Below are positions 1 to 6,556 of a DNA stretch of 13,064 bases, in pieces. The position numbers and the translations under genes are program-made. This DNA is from an uncultured Veillonella sp. Its GTDB lineage: Bacteria > Bacillota > Negativicutes > Veillonellales > Veillonellaceae. Under the pieces are notes generated by a model. That model made no database searches. It saw only the letters and a list, made by a program, of their open reading frames with translations, and had not been told where the DNA came from. The DNA lies in assembly GCA_900556785.1 (NCBI GenBank), contig USQK01000048.1, forward strand, positions 1-13,064, read 5' to 3'. Numbering within the stretch: position 1 is the stretch's first letter; each line of letters starts with the position of its first letter.

Positions 1-60
1 TAAAAAAGCCCGCAAAGCAAGCCAATTCTCCAAACGTTAATATTTGGAATACAGGTTATT

Positions 61-92
61 ACACCTGCAGACAATGTCTGCAGGTGTTTTTT
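61..92 (+). terminator. Intrinsic terminator of an upstream gene
   Basis: ACACCTGCAGACA (61-73) is perfectly complementary to 75-87, so the repeat is almost gapless and would fold with roughly ten stem pairs and a small loop. A T-rich run follows at 86-92. The first 60 bases of the window show no gene. They contain only a small 6-bp inverted repeat (29-34 with 43-48), and a TAA at position 1 could be the stop codon of an upstream gene. This hairpin most likely ends transcription entering from the left. Confidence 0.8.
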
Positions 93-104
93 GTTGCTTA
101 GATT

Positions 105-302
105 ATGGTGACACTAATAATTATCTGTTATGATGATTATAATGATAAAAGAAAGCGTATTTATAGTGTATCCGCTCTTGGACGAGAACAAGAGATTGAA
201 GGTAATGAAATCAGTGATGCTTTGAGTGATATTTTCTATGATGGATTCAGTGATGTTGATTCTGGTAAGAATGCAGGTAAAAAGGTAGTCGTTCTTTCAT
301 AA
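105..302 (+). CDS. Hypothetical 65-aa protein, doubtful
   Basis: A short ORF lies between the upstream terminator and the fused ABC transporter gene. The product is acidic in its second half (several Asp and Glu between residues 28 and 52) and starts with a short hydrophobic stretch (MVTLIIICYDD). No known domain is recognised. The case for it is weak: an in-frame TAG lies at 99-101, just before the ATG, and no Shine-Dalgarno sequence precedes it. It could be the remains of a longer gene. It ends 27 bases before the transporter start, so it could be co-transcribed with it. Whether it is translated is open. Confidence 0.3.
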   Translation: MVTLIIICYDDYNDKRKRIYSVSALGREQEIEGNEISDALSDIFYDGFSDVDSGKNAGKKVVVLS

Positions 303-329
303 TATATTTACCTGTGTATAGGGGGCTGT

Positions 330-1865
330 ATGATACAAAATATATATCATTTACTAGTGGAGAATTGGAGCTTTTTCTCAGGTCTATTATGGGAACATAT
401 AGGCATAGCTTTGCTTTCTGGTATAATTGCTATTGTTCTAGGAGTAGTTGCGGGTATTTTACTTAACGAGTATCGTCGAGCAGTTAATCCGACCATGATG
501 GTTATTAATTTCTTGTATACTATACCATCCATATCCATGCTGGGATTTTTGATTCCCTTTTCAGGAATTGGTAACGCAACGGCAGTGATTGCTCTTGTGA
601 TATATGCATTATTGCCGATGGTGAGAAATACATATACTGGGTTAAGCAGTATTGACAAGGAAATGATTGAAGCGGCTACATCACTGGGGTTATCTCGTGT
701 ACAACGTTTACGATATATTGAATTACCTTTAGCCTTTCCGGTAATCATGGTCGGTATACGAAATATGCTAGTTATGACTATAGCGCTTACTGGGGTAGCA
801 TCATTTATTGGTGCCGGAGGTCTTGGTGTAGCTATTTATCGAGGTATTACTACAAATAATACGACTATGACTGTAGCTGGCAGTTTACTAATTGCTTTTT
901 TAGCATTGATTATGGATGGTGTATTGGGCTTTTTTGAGAAAATCATACTATATAGAGGGCATTGCAAACGTACTTTTAAACGTATTGGTATTGTATCCTC
1001 AATTGTGATAATTGGTGGCATTGGTGTGTTTATGTGGCCGTCGCAACAATCCAATGTAATTCATGTAGCTACAAAACCGATGACAGAACAGTTGATTTTG
1101 GGCGATATGCTGAAACTTCTTATTGAACAAGATACAGATTTAACTGTTGAAGTAACAGCCGGAGTAGGCGGAGGAACCTCCAATATTCAACCGGCCATGG
1201 AGTCCGGTCAATTCGATATCTATCCTGAATATACAGGCACCGGTTGGAATGCAGTACTAAAACGAGACACGCAATATAGTGAAAATTTATTTGATGAATT
1301 ACAGCGCGCTTACGAGGATACATATCAATTTAAATGGGTTGGTATGTATGGTTTCAATAATACATATGGAATGGCTGTACGTAAGGATATTGCTAACAAA
1401 TATAATTTAAAAACATATTCAGACTTAGCGAGGGTTTCGTCACAATTGATTTTAGGTGGGGAATATGATTTCTTTGGGCGCCAAGATGGGTATTCGGGAT
1501 TACAGCGAGTATATGGCATGGACTTTAAAGATACGAAGGATATGGATATAGGTTTGAAATATCAGGCTATTGAAAGCGGACATGTAGATGCTATGCCTAT
1601 ATTTACTACTGACGGTCAGTTGAGCCATGCGTCTGTTGTTGTTCTTGAGGACGATAAACATTTATATCCGTCGTATCTTTGTGGTAATGTCGTCAGAATG
1701 GATGTGTTAAAGAAGCATCCTGAGCTAGAAGCGGTATTACTAAAATTGACACATACGATTACGGATCAGGATATGTCATATATGAACTATGAAGTGGAAT
1801 CGGAAGGACAGAAACCTCATGATGTTGCTGAGCGATACTTACGCACCAAAGGTTTGTTATACTAA
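330..1865 (+). CDS. Fused ABC importer permease and substrate-binding protein (OpuCB-OpuCC type, osmoprotectant/ergothioneine-like)
   Basis: One 511-residue chain carries both the membrane and ligand-binding parts of a type I ABC importer. Residues 1-210 are a BPD_transp_1 permease with about five or six membrane segments. The ATPase-coupling EAA loop is visible at 113-143 (EAATSLGLSRVQ). A further membrane segment at about 218-236 tethers an OpuAC/ProX-type binding domain (243-511) outside the cell; it shows the family motifs YPEYTGT (298-304), IGLKYQAIESG (407-417) and KKHPELEAVL (461-470). The family imports quaternary amines such as glycine betaine, choline or carnitine. The same fused layout is known for the ergothioneine importer EgtU, so the substrate cannot be fixed by eye. 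The start is supported by GGGGG at 321-325. No partner ATPase gene is present in the window: downstream is a crotonase, and upstream is a terminator and a small ORF. Codon use is richer in ATA than in the ilv genes. Confidence 0.9.
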   Translation: MIQNIYHLLVENWSFFSGLLWEHIGIALLSGIIAIVLGVVAGILLNEYRRAVNPTMMVINFLYTIPSISMLGFLIPFSGIGNATAVIALVIYALLPMVRNTYTGLSSIDKEMIEAATSLGLSRVQRLRYIELPLAFPVIMVGIRNMLVMTIALTGVASFIGAGGLGVAIYRGITTNNTTMTVAGSLLIAFLALIMDGVLGFFEKIILYRGHCKRTFKRIGIVSSIVIIGGIGVFMWPSQQSNVIHVATKPMTEQLILGDMLKLLIEQDTDLTVEVTAGVGGGTSNIQPAMESGQFDIYPEYTGTGWNAVLKRDTQYSENLFDELQRAYEDTYQFKWVGMYGFNNTYGMAVRKDIANKYNLKTYSDLARVSSQLILGGEYDFFGRQDGYSGLQRVYGMDFKDTKDMDIGLKYQAIESGHVDAMPIFTTDGQLSHASVVVLEDDKHLYPSYLCGNVVRMDVLKKHPELEAVLLKLTHTITDQDMSYMNYEVESEGQKPHDVAERYLRTKGLLY

Positions 1866-1915
1866 CGTGGGTTGCTAAAGGGTACATAGTATTGTTTTGT
1901 GATTATAAGATTACA

Positions 1916-1944
1916 TTTACATCTATAATTAATTCCCCTATAAT
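1916..1944 (+). promoter_or_regulatory. Predicted sigma-A-type promoter of the crotonase gene
   Basis: TTTACA (1916-1921), a 17-base spacer and a perfect TATAAT (1939-1944) lie about 50 bases before the crotonase start. Two further TATAAT hexamers (1924-1929 and 1950-1955) lack a good -35 at proper spacing. No terminator for the transporter gene is visible between 1866 and 1915. Confidence 0.6.
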
Positions 1945-1996
1945 AAAGATATAATCGAATTTTTTCGAAAATAGATTTTCATATAGGAGAACTCAT

Positions 1997-2788
1997 ATGA
2001 TTTATAATACAATTCAATACGTAGTGGACAACGGCATTGGTACGTTGACATTTAATCGGCCTACAGTGGCGAATGGTTTTAATATCGAGATGTGCAAGGA
2101 GATCCTTGAGGTTTTAGATAAAGCTCACAACGATGAAAGTGTTCGTGCTTTGCTCATCAATGCTGAAGGTAAGGTATTCTCTGCTGGTGGCGATTTAACA
2201 GAAATGGAACGGGCTGTAAATGATGGTGATACAGAGTCTTTATTTGAAATTGTTGAACTAGTAGCCCAAATTTCTATGGCTATGAAACGCTTACCTAAAC
2301 CTGTTATCATGAGCCTTCAAGGCGCTGCAGCAGGTGCGGCATTCAACATGGCGTTAGCTGCAGACTTTGTTGTAGCAGCTAATAACGTACGCTTCATTCA
2401 AGCTTTCGTGAACGTAGGTCTTGCTCCAGATGCAGGGGGGTTGTTCTTGTTGACTCGCTCCATTGGTATGAACCGTGCTATGCATATCGTTATGACTGGT
2501 GAAGCTGTTTCTGCTGAAAAAGGTAAAGAATGGGGCTTCGTGTATAAGGTGTGCGAACCGGAGGATCTAGAAACGGCTACAAGACGTCTTGTTGAGAAAT
2601 TAGCAAAAGGTCCAGCGCAATCCTACCGCGTTATGAAAGAAATGATGTGGAATAGCTTCTTATCTGGCTGGGAAGAGTACAAGAAGTTTGAAGTAGAAAA
2701 TCAATGCTCCTTAGGTCTTTCTGAAGACTTTAAGGAAGGTGTACGAGCTTTCACAGAACGTCGTCGCCCTAAATTTGGTCAAAAATAA
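1997..2788 (+). CDS. Crotonase-fold enoyl-CoA hydratase/isomerase family protein
   Basis: This 263-residue protein has the usual crotonase length. The two oxyanion-hole segments are visible: FSAGGD (61-66) and the glycine/alanine-rich QGAAAGAAF (108-116). Such enzymes act on acyl-CoA thioesters. Aligned with rat mitochondrial enoyl-CoA hydratase, the positions of catalytic Glu144 and Glu164 are occupied here by Phe137 and His163. The protein instead has APDAGG (143-148) with Asp145, the acid seen in PaaG-type and other enoyl-CoA isomerases. Isomerase or another non-hydratase chemistry is therefore more likely than water addition; this is inference. The start is set by AGGAGA (1985-1990), six bases before ATG. 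The gene stands alone, with its own promoter upstream and a terminator downstream, so the neighbours do not reveal the pathway. Confidence 0.9.
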   Translation: MIYNTIQYVVDNGIGTLTFNRPTVANGFNIEMCKEILEVLDKAHNDESVRALLINAEGKVFSAGGDLTEMERAVNDGDTESLFEIVELVAQISMAMKRLPKPVIMSLQGAAAGAAFNMALAADFVVAANNVRFIQAFVNVGLAPDAGGLFLLTRSIGMNRAMHIVMTGEAVSAEKGKEWGFVYKVCEPEDLETATRRLVEKLAKGPAQSYRVMKEMMWNSFLSGWEEYKKFEVENQCSLGLSEDFKEGVRAFTERRRPKFGQK

Positions 2789-2852
2789 TAACTATTCTCT
2801 TGTAATTCTTTGAAATATCATGTATTTTATAAGCAGTTACTAATATAATTCG

Positions 2853-2892
2853 AACCGATGTGGCTCTATATATTGAGTTACATCGGTTTTTG
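2853..2892 (+). terminator. Intrinsic terminator after the crotonase gene
   Basis: AACCGATGT (2853-2861) pairs with ACATCGGTT (2880-2888), with an inner CTC/GAG pairing (2864-2866 with 2875-2877). A T-run follows at 2887-2891. It lies 65 bases after the crotonase stop. Confidence 0.75.
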
Positions 2893-2916
2893 CTTTCATA
2901 AAAAAGCAAAAGTGTA

Positions 2917-2939
2917 TATAATAGTACTATTATAATAGT
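2917..2939 (+). promoter_or_regulatory. -10 region and overlapping palindromes before the 6-phosphogluconolactonase gene
   Basis: Two TATAAT hexamers (2917-2922 and 2931-2936) lie 20-40 bases before the gene. They form an 18-base perfect palindrome (tataatagtactattata, 2917-2934) that overlaps a second one (ctattataatag, 2928-2939). No good -35 hexamer is seen at 16-18 bases. The block must hold the promoter, because a terminator lies directly upstream. The palindromes could be an operator or simply a by-product of two -10 boxes in AT-rich DNA. Confidence 0.45.
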
Positions 2940-2958
2940 TTTAGGAGGTCATTATTAC

Positions 2959-3714
2959 ATGGCTCAAGATACAATTAAATGTTATGATGGTCCTAGTGAT
3001 GTAGTCCAAGCATTGGCGGAGGATTTTATTGATTTTACCAATGATGAAATTAGCCGTACTGAAACGTGCATCGTTGGTATTACTGGGGGTACTGTTATAA
3101 ATGGTTTGTTAGAATTACTTAACTCTCCTGAATATATTGAGCGCCTTAATTGGGAACGTATATTCTTCTTGTGGACTGATGAGCGTTTCTTGCCACAATC
3201 GCATGAGGATAATTACTTCAATCGCGTAAAACCTCATTTGCTATGCAAGGCAAAGGGGGCTGCTCATTTCTTGCCAATTAATACGGATTCTAAAACCGTA
3301 CATGAAGCGGCTGAAGAATATGAAAAAGAGGTTCGCAATGTCCTCAAGGCGTGTAAGAAATCTGGTCTTGATTTAGCGTTGCTTGATCTAGGCGAGGATG
3401 GTCATACGGCAGGATTATTTGCGGGCTCTCACGCACTGCGTGTAGCTGATCAAGATGTAGTGGCCGTTGAAGATGGCAAGGTATGGGAACGCATTTCTAT
3501 GACATTTTCTTTCCTAGCAAAATCTGATGCTGTCTGGTTTACTGTGACTGGTGAAAGCAAGCGAACTGCATTGACAAAGGTATTATACCAACGCGAAGAT
3601 TACGAGGATTTAACGTGGGAAAAACGCATTGGCCGTACATTGCCTGGTGCTGTACTTTCACAAGAAGCTGTGACCTGGTATGTGGACAAGGCAGCCTATA
3701 ATGATGTACACTAA
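2959..3714 (+). CDS. pgl: 6-phosphogluconolactonase (DevB/Pgl type)
   Basis: This cytoplasmic enzyme hydrolyses 6-phosphogluconolactone to 6-phosphogluconate in the oxidative pentose phosphate pathway. The 251 residues match the family length. Recognisable family motifs are GITGGT (40-45, the phosphate-binding GG[ST] loop), FLWTDERFLP (70-79), DNYFNRV (84-90), the hallmark LLDLGEDGHTAGLFAG (141-156), RISMTF (178-183) and TGESKR (197-202). The start is supported by AGGAGG (2943-2948). tatA follows after 36 bases without a visible promoter or terminator, so the two are probably co-transcribed. Neither glucose-6-phosphate dehydrogenase nor 6-phosphogluconate dehydrogenase is nearby, so its place in the metabolism of this organism cannot be read from the window. 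A sugar-phosphate isomerase of the same superfamily (NagB-like) is the main alternative, but the EDGHTA motif favours Pgl. Confidence 0.88.
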   Translation: MAQDTIKCYDGPSDVVQALAEDFIDFTNDEISRTETCIVGITGGTVINGLLELLNSPEYIERLNWERIFFLWTDERFLPQSHEDNYFNRVKPHLLCKAKGAAHFLPINTDSKTVHEAAEEYEKEVRNVLKACKKSGLDLALLDLGEDGHTAGLFAGSHALRVADQDVVAVEDGKVWERISMTFSFLAKSDAVWFTVTGESKRTALTKVLYQREDYEDLTWEKRIGRTLPGAVLSQEAVTWYVDKAAYNDVH

Positions 3715-3750
3715 AAGATGTAAGTTTTAGTAAATATAAAGGAGATACAT

Positions 3751-3993
3751 ATGGGATCTATAGGAACACCTGAATTAATAGTTATATTAGTGATCGCTTT
3801 AGTTATCTTCGGACCTGGTAAGTTGCCTGAAGTAGGTAAAGCTATTGGTAAGGGCATCAATGAATTTAAAGATGCTATTTCGGGCCCTAAAAAAGCTGTT
3901 GATGAAACGAAAGAAGCCGTTAAAAAGGCGACTACTATCGACGTAACAGCAGGGGCTAAAAACGACGATAAACATAAAGAATCTAATGATTAA
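3751..3993 (+). CDS. tatA: TatA/E-type twin-arginine translocase subunit
   Basis: This 80-residue protein has the classic TatA layout. A short N-terminal membrane helix (about residues 5-20, ELIVILVIALVIF) is followed by the FGP hinge (20-22), an amphipathic helix (KLPEVGKAIGKGINEFKDAI, 24-43) and a charged, Lys/Asp/Glu-rich cytoplasmic tail. TatA subunits assemble with TatC into the membrane channel that exports folded, often cofactor-bearing proteins. No tatC or tatB and no obvious Tat substrate lies in the window. The ribosome binding site AAGGAG (3739-3744) fixes the start. The gene sits between pgl and a metallochaperone gene. Confidence 0.93.
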   Translation: MGSIGTPELIVILVIALVIFGPGKLPEVGKAIGKGINEFKDAISGPKKAVDETKEAVKKATTIDVTAGAKNDDKHKESND

Positions 3994-4007
3994 TAGGAGG
4001 TATCACT

Positions 4008-4316
4008 ATGTGTAAAGATTGTGGTTGCGGTGAAGATAATGGCGTTGTAACAAAGGTATTTACTGTACCTGGTATGATGTGCAATAACTGTAAAGAAACT
4101 GTTGAAGGTGCATCCCTTGGTTTACCTGGCGTTTTGAGCGCAGAGGTAAATTTGCCAGAGAAAACAGCGACTGTTTCTTTTGATCCAGCAAAAGCATCTG
4201 TTGAAGTTATTACAAAAGCTATTGAACGTACAGGCTTTGAAGTAGAAAGCGTTGCAGATGGTGTACAAGAACATAGTCATGGTTTACTAGGAACATTGAA
4301 ACGTTTCTTCAAATAA
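4008..4316 (+). CDS. Small HMA-domain metal-binding protein (CopZ-like)
   Basis: This 102-residue protein contains one heavy-metal-associated (HMA) domain (about residues 14-82) with the metal site GMMCNNC (22-28; ligands Cys25 and Cys28), the GMxCxxC pattern of copper chaperones and P-type ATPase N-domains. Two features extend beyond a minimal CopZ of about 70 residues. A cysteine cluster at the very start (MCKDCGCGE; Cys2, Cys5, Cys7) could form a second metal site. A C-terminal tail has a His pair (EHSHG) and ends in a basic amphipathic stretch (LLGTLKRFFK). Copper is the usual ligand for this motif, but zinc or another soft metal is possible. It starts 14 bases after tatA with its own AGGAGG and is the last gene before a terminator. 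No copper ATPase or copper regulator is in the window. Confidence 0.85.
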   Translation: MCKDCGCGEDNGVVTKVFTVPGMMCNNCKETVEGASLGLPGVLSAEVNLPEKTATVSFDPAKASVEVITKAIERTGFEVESVADGVQEHSHGLLGTLKRFFK

Positions 4317-4328
4317 TCGAACCCATAG

Positions 4329-4365
4329 GGCTGTATTGAAACACTGTTTCGATGCAGCCTTTTTT
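4329..4365 (+). terminator. Intrinsic terminator of the pgl-tatA-HMA operon
   Basis: Bases 4329-4342 pair with 4346-4359 in a 14-bp stem with two G-U pairs and the triloop ACT. Six T residues follow (4360-4365). The T-run ends 17 bases before the cupin start codon. Confidence 0.85.
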
Positions 4366-4382
4366 CATAAAGAGGTAATAAA

Positions 4383-4826
4383 ATGATACGCAAGTTTGAT
4401 GCTGAAAATTTCAAGTGGGATGGCGTCGATACCTTGGTATATAAACAAGATGGTAGCCCTTTTAAAGATGTAACACGTCAAGTTTTATACGATGGGGCCT
4501 TTGATATTCCATGCCAATTCCGCTATTTTGAATGCTTGCCAGGTGGGTATTCTACGCTTGAATATCATGAACATACACATATGGTTATGATATTCCGTGG
4601 GAAGGGTCAAGTCTTATTAGGCGATGAAATCCATGATGTAGAAGCTGGTGATTTCATTGAAATTCCAGGTAAAACGATACATCAATTCCGGGCTAATAAA
4701 GGAGATTATATCGGATTCCTTTGCTTGGTTAACCAAGATCGGGACAAGGTAAAATTATTAACCCCTGAAGAGATGGATACATTGCGCTCTAATCCAAAGA
4801 TTAAAGAATTTTTGGAAAGTTGCTAA
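4383..4826 (+). CDS. Single-domain cupin protein
   Basis: This 147-residue soluble protein has one cupin beta-barrel. Cupin motif 1 lies at about 54-75 (GGYSTLEYHEHTH, with metal-ligand candidates His62, His64 and His66) and motif 2 at about 87-104 (EAGDFIEIPGKTIHQF, ligand candidate His100). The usual motif-1 Glu is not in its standard place, where His66 and hydrophobic residues stand instead. The domain probably binds a divalent metal and a small ligand; small cupins range from dioxygenases and isomerases to sensors, so no reaction is assigned. The start is supported by AGAGGT (4371-4376). The gene begins directly after a strong terminator with no room for a promoter, and ends in its own terminator, so it may depend on read-through from the pgl-tatA-HMA operon. 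Confidence 0.82.
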   Translation: MIRKFDAENFKWDGVDTLVYKQDGSPFKDVTRQVLYDGAFDIPCQFRYFECLPGGYSTLEYHEHTHMVMIFRGKGQVLLGDEIHDVEAGDFIEIPGKTIHQFRANKGDYIGFLCLVNQDRDKVKLLTPEEMDTLRSNPKIKEFLESC

Positions 4827-4828
4827 TT

Positions 4829-4868
4829 TATATGGCGGTTATGTGTAATGACCGCCATATAGTTTTTT
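4829..4868 (+). terminator. Intrinsic terminator after the cupin gene
   Basis: Bases 4829-4842 (core TATATGGCGGT) pair with 4848-4861 (core ACCGCCATATA) around a 5-base loop. T residues follow at 4863-4868. The stem begins two bases after the cupin stop codon. Confidence 0.88.
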
Positions 4869-4890
4869 ATAATCAACAGTAACTGTTGAT
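4868..4890 (+). promoter_or_regulatory. Putative -10 box and 19-base operator-like inverted repeat before the DASS transporter
   Basis: ATCAACAGTAACTGTTGAT (4872-4890) is a perfect inverted repeat of 9-base arms around one base, 25 bases before the transporter start. A TATAAT (4868-4873) at the end of the terminator T-run overlaps its left edge. If it is used, transcription would start inside the repeat, a common place for a repressor site. No good -35 is visible and the binding protein is unknown. Confidence 0.45.
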
Positions 4891-4915
4891 ATGTGTAGTT
4901 TGATAGGGAGGTTCT

Positions 4916-6319
4916 ATGAATACCTTTACACGCGCCGCACTGACGGTACTGGTAGGACTTGTGATTTGGTTCTTGCCTCATACAGAGGCGATTAAGCCTG
5001 AAGGATGGCATTTATTAGCTATCTTCACGGCTACAATTGTAGGTTTTATTTTACGACCTTGGCCAACAGGTATTATGGCACTCTTTGGTATTGTTGTGGC
5101 AGTAGCAACAAATTCTATTACCATGGTGCAAGCATTAGGTGGTTACGCTGAAGCCAATGTATGGCTTATCGTAGCAGCTGTATTCTTTTCTAGAGGCATT
5201 ATTAATTCTGGCCTTGGTAAGCGTATCGCGTATACTTTGATTCGCTCCTTTGGTACTAGTTCTTTAAAGCTAGCTTATGCATTGGCTTGTACAGATCTTA
5301 TTATTTCTCCTGCCACGCCATCTAATACGGCTCGTGGAGGCGGTATTATTTTTCCAATTGTACAAAACATTTCGTTAGCCTTTGATTCTGAGCCAAATGG
5401 TAGTACGGCACGTCGTATTGGGGCGTACTTGATGACTACGGCTCATACGATAAACACCATTACTGTAACGATCTTCTTAACTGCTTGTAGTGGTAACTTA
5501 TTGATTACATCCTTAGGTGCAAAATTATTTGGCTATGATATTTCATGGTGGGAATGGTTCCAAGCAGGTGTAATCCCTGGTGTAATTTGCATGATTTTGA
5601 TGCCTTGGTTTATTTATAAAATCTATCCGCCTGAAATTAAGGAGACACCTCAAGCAGCGGTAATGGCCCAAAAAGAGCTAGATATACTAGGTCCTATTAC
5701 AAAGGCTGAAATTTCAGTGGCTATTATTTTTGTACTTTGTATTTTGCTGTGGTCCACAGCGATTTGGACAAAGTTACATCCTACTGTAGTTGCTATGATG
5801 GGTGTACTTGCTTGTGTAGTTACAGGATCCCTTACATGGGAAGATATTCTAGGGGAACGCACAGGTTGGGATATCCTTATCTGGATGGGTACACTCGTTG
5901 GTATGGCTGGTTTACTTGGCAAGCTCGGTGTTGTTGCAGTATTTGCTGATTTTGTAAGTCAACATCTTGTAGGTATTGATTGGTTCTGGGCATCCTTCAT
6001 TATCTCTGCAACCTTTGTATACTCTCAATATTTCTTTGCCAGTGGCACAGCTCGTATTACAGCATTATTCTCCGCCTTTGCAGCTATCTTGGTAGCAATG
6101 GGCGCACCAATTCCGTTTACCATCTTGCTCTTTGGTTTGATGAATAGCCCTGGCTGTACATTAACGCATTATAGTTCTGGTGTAACACCAATCTTCTTTG
6201 GTGCTGGTTATGTACCACAAGGAACATGGTGGCGTGTAGGCCTTGCTATTTCTGTGGTTAGCTTCTTAATTCACTTCTGGGGCGGTACCCTTGGTATGTG
6301 GCTATTCGGTATTCTATAA
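4916..6319 (+). CDS. DASS-family (SLC13/CitT-like) di-/tricarboxylate transporter
   Basis: This 467-residue membrane protein has about 11-12 hydrophobic segments and is typical in length for the divalent anion:Na+ symporter family. The first half carries the family ligand/sodium motif SPATPSNTARGGGIIFPI (131-148, SNT at 136-138). The second half carries the matching SGT (376-378) and the CitT/TtdT-like end THYSSGVTPIFFGAGYVPQG (417-436). The PATPSNTAR form is shared with citrate, tartrate and 2-oxoglutarate/malate exchangers rather than with mammalian-type NaDC carriers, so uptake or exchange of a C4-C6 carboxylate (malate, tartrate, citrate or succinate) across the cytoplasmic membrane is likely. 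The exact substrate and coupling ion are unknown. The start is set by GGGAGG (4906-4911). The gene is monocistronic, lying between two terminators, with a perfect inverted repeat in its leader that may be its operator. Confidence 0.9.
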   Translation: MNTFTRAALTVLVGLVIWFLPHTEAIKPEGWHLLAIFTATIVGFILRPWPTGIMALFGIVVAVATNSITMVQALGGYAEANVWLIVAAVFFSRGIINSGLGKRIAYTLIRSFGTSSLKLAYALACTDLIISPATPSNTARGGGIIFPIVQNISLAFDSEPNGSTARRIGAYLMTTAHTINTITVTIFLTACSGNLLITSLGAKLFGYDISWWEWFQAGVIPGVICMILMPWFIYKIYPPEIKETPQAAVMAQKELDILGPITKAEISVAIIFVLCILLWSTAIWTKLHPTVVAMMGVLACVVTGSLTWEDILGERTGWDILIWMGTLVGMAGLLGKLGVVAVFADFVSQHLVGIDWFWASFIISATFVYSQYFFASGTARITALFSAFAAILVAMGAPIPFTILLFGLMNSPGCTLTHYSSGVTPIFFGAGYVPQGTWWRVGLAISVVSFLIHFWGGTLGMWLFGIL

Positions 6320-6324
6320 TATTC

Positions 6325-6356
6325 AAAAATCTCTCACGGTAGTGGGGGATTTTTTG
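6325..6356 (+). terminator. Intrinsic terminator after the DASS transporter
   Basis: AATCTCTCAC (6328-6337) pairs with GTGGGGGATT (6342-6351) with two G-U pairs and the loop GGTA, followed by T residues to 6355. It lies 8 bases after the stop codon. Confidence 0.8.
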
Positions 6357-6493
6357 TTTGCGCTATCTGTTTAGTAGTTTGTTATCGTTTTATTTTCTAT
6401 GTGTATTAGATAGGCAGTGTATTATTGTTATTGCTATAGTTTTTATATATGGTAAACTTTAAAAATTTATATGATAAATCTATAGAATATTTA

Positions 6494-6522
6494 TTGCACG
6501 ACATTATATAAAGTGTTATTAT
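6494..6522 (+). promoter_or_regulatory. Predicted promoter of the ilv leader and operon
   Basis: TTGCAC (6494-6499), a 17-base spacer and TATTAT (6517-6522) give a good sigma-A-type promoter, with a start expected near 6529. That puts the ribosome binding site of the 43-codon leader ORF about 18 bases from the RNA 5' end. The stretch upstream (6357-6493) is AT-rich, with no gene and no other convincing signal. A second, poorer candidate (TTGACT 6692-6697 with TGTATA 6717-6722, 19-base spacer) lies inside the leader, also before the attenuator. Confidence 0.6.
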
Positions 6523-6556
6523 TGTTTTATGATTACAGATTACTTTAGGAGGAAAC

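Noticed and set aside
347..748. Minus-strand 133-codon frame opposite the ABC permease
   Set aside because: Antisense shadow of the membrane-spanning permease region; no start signal and no family resemblance.
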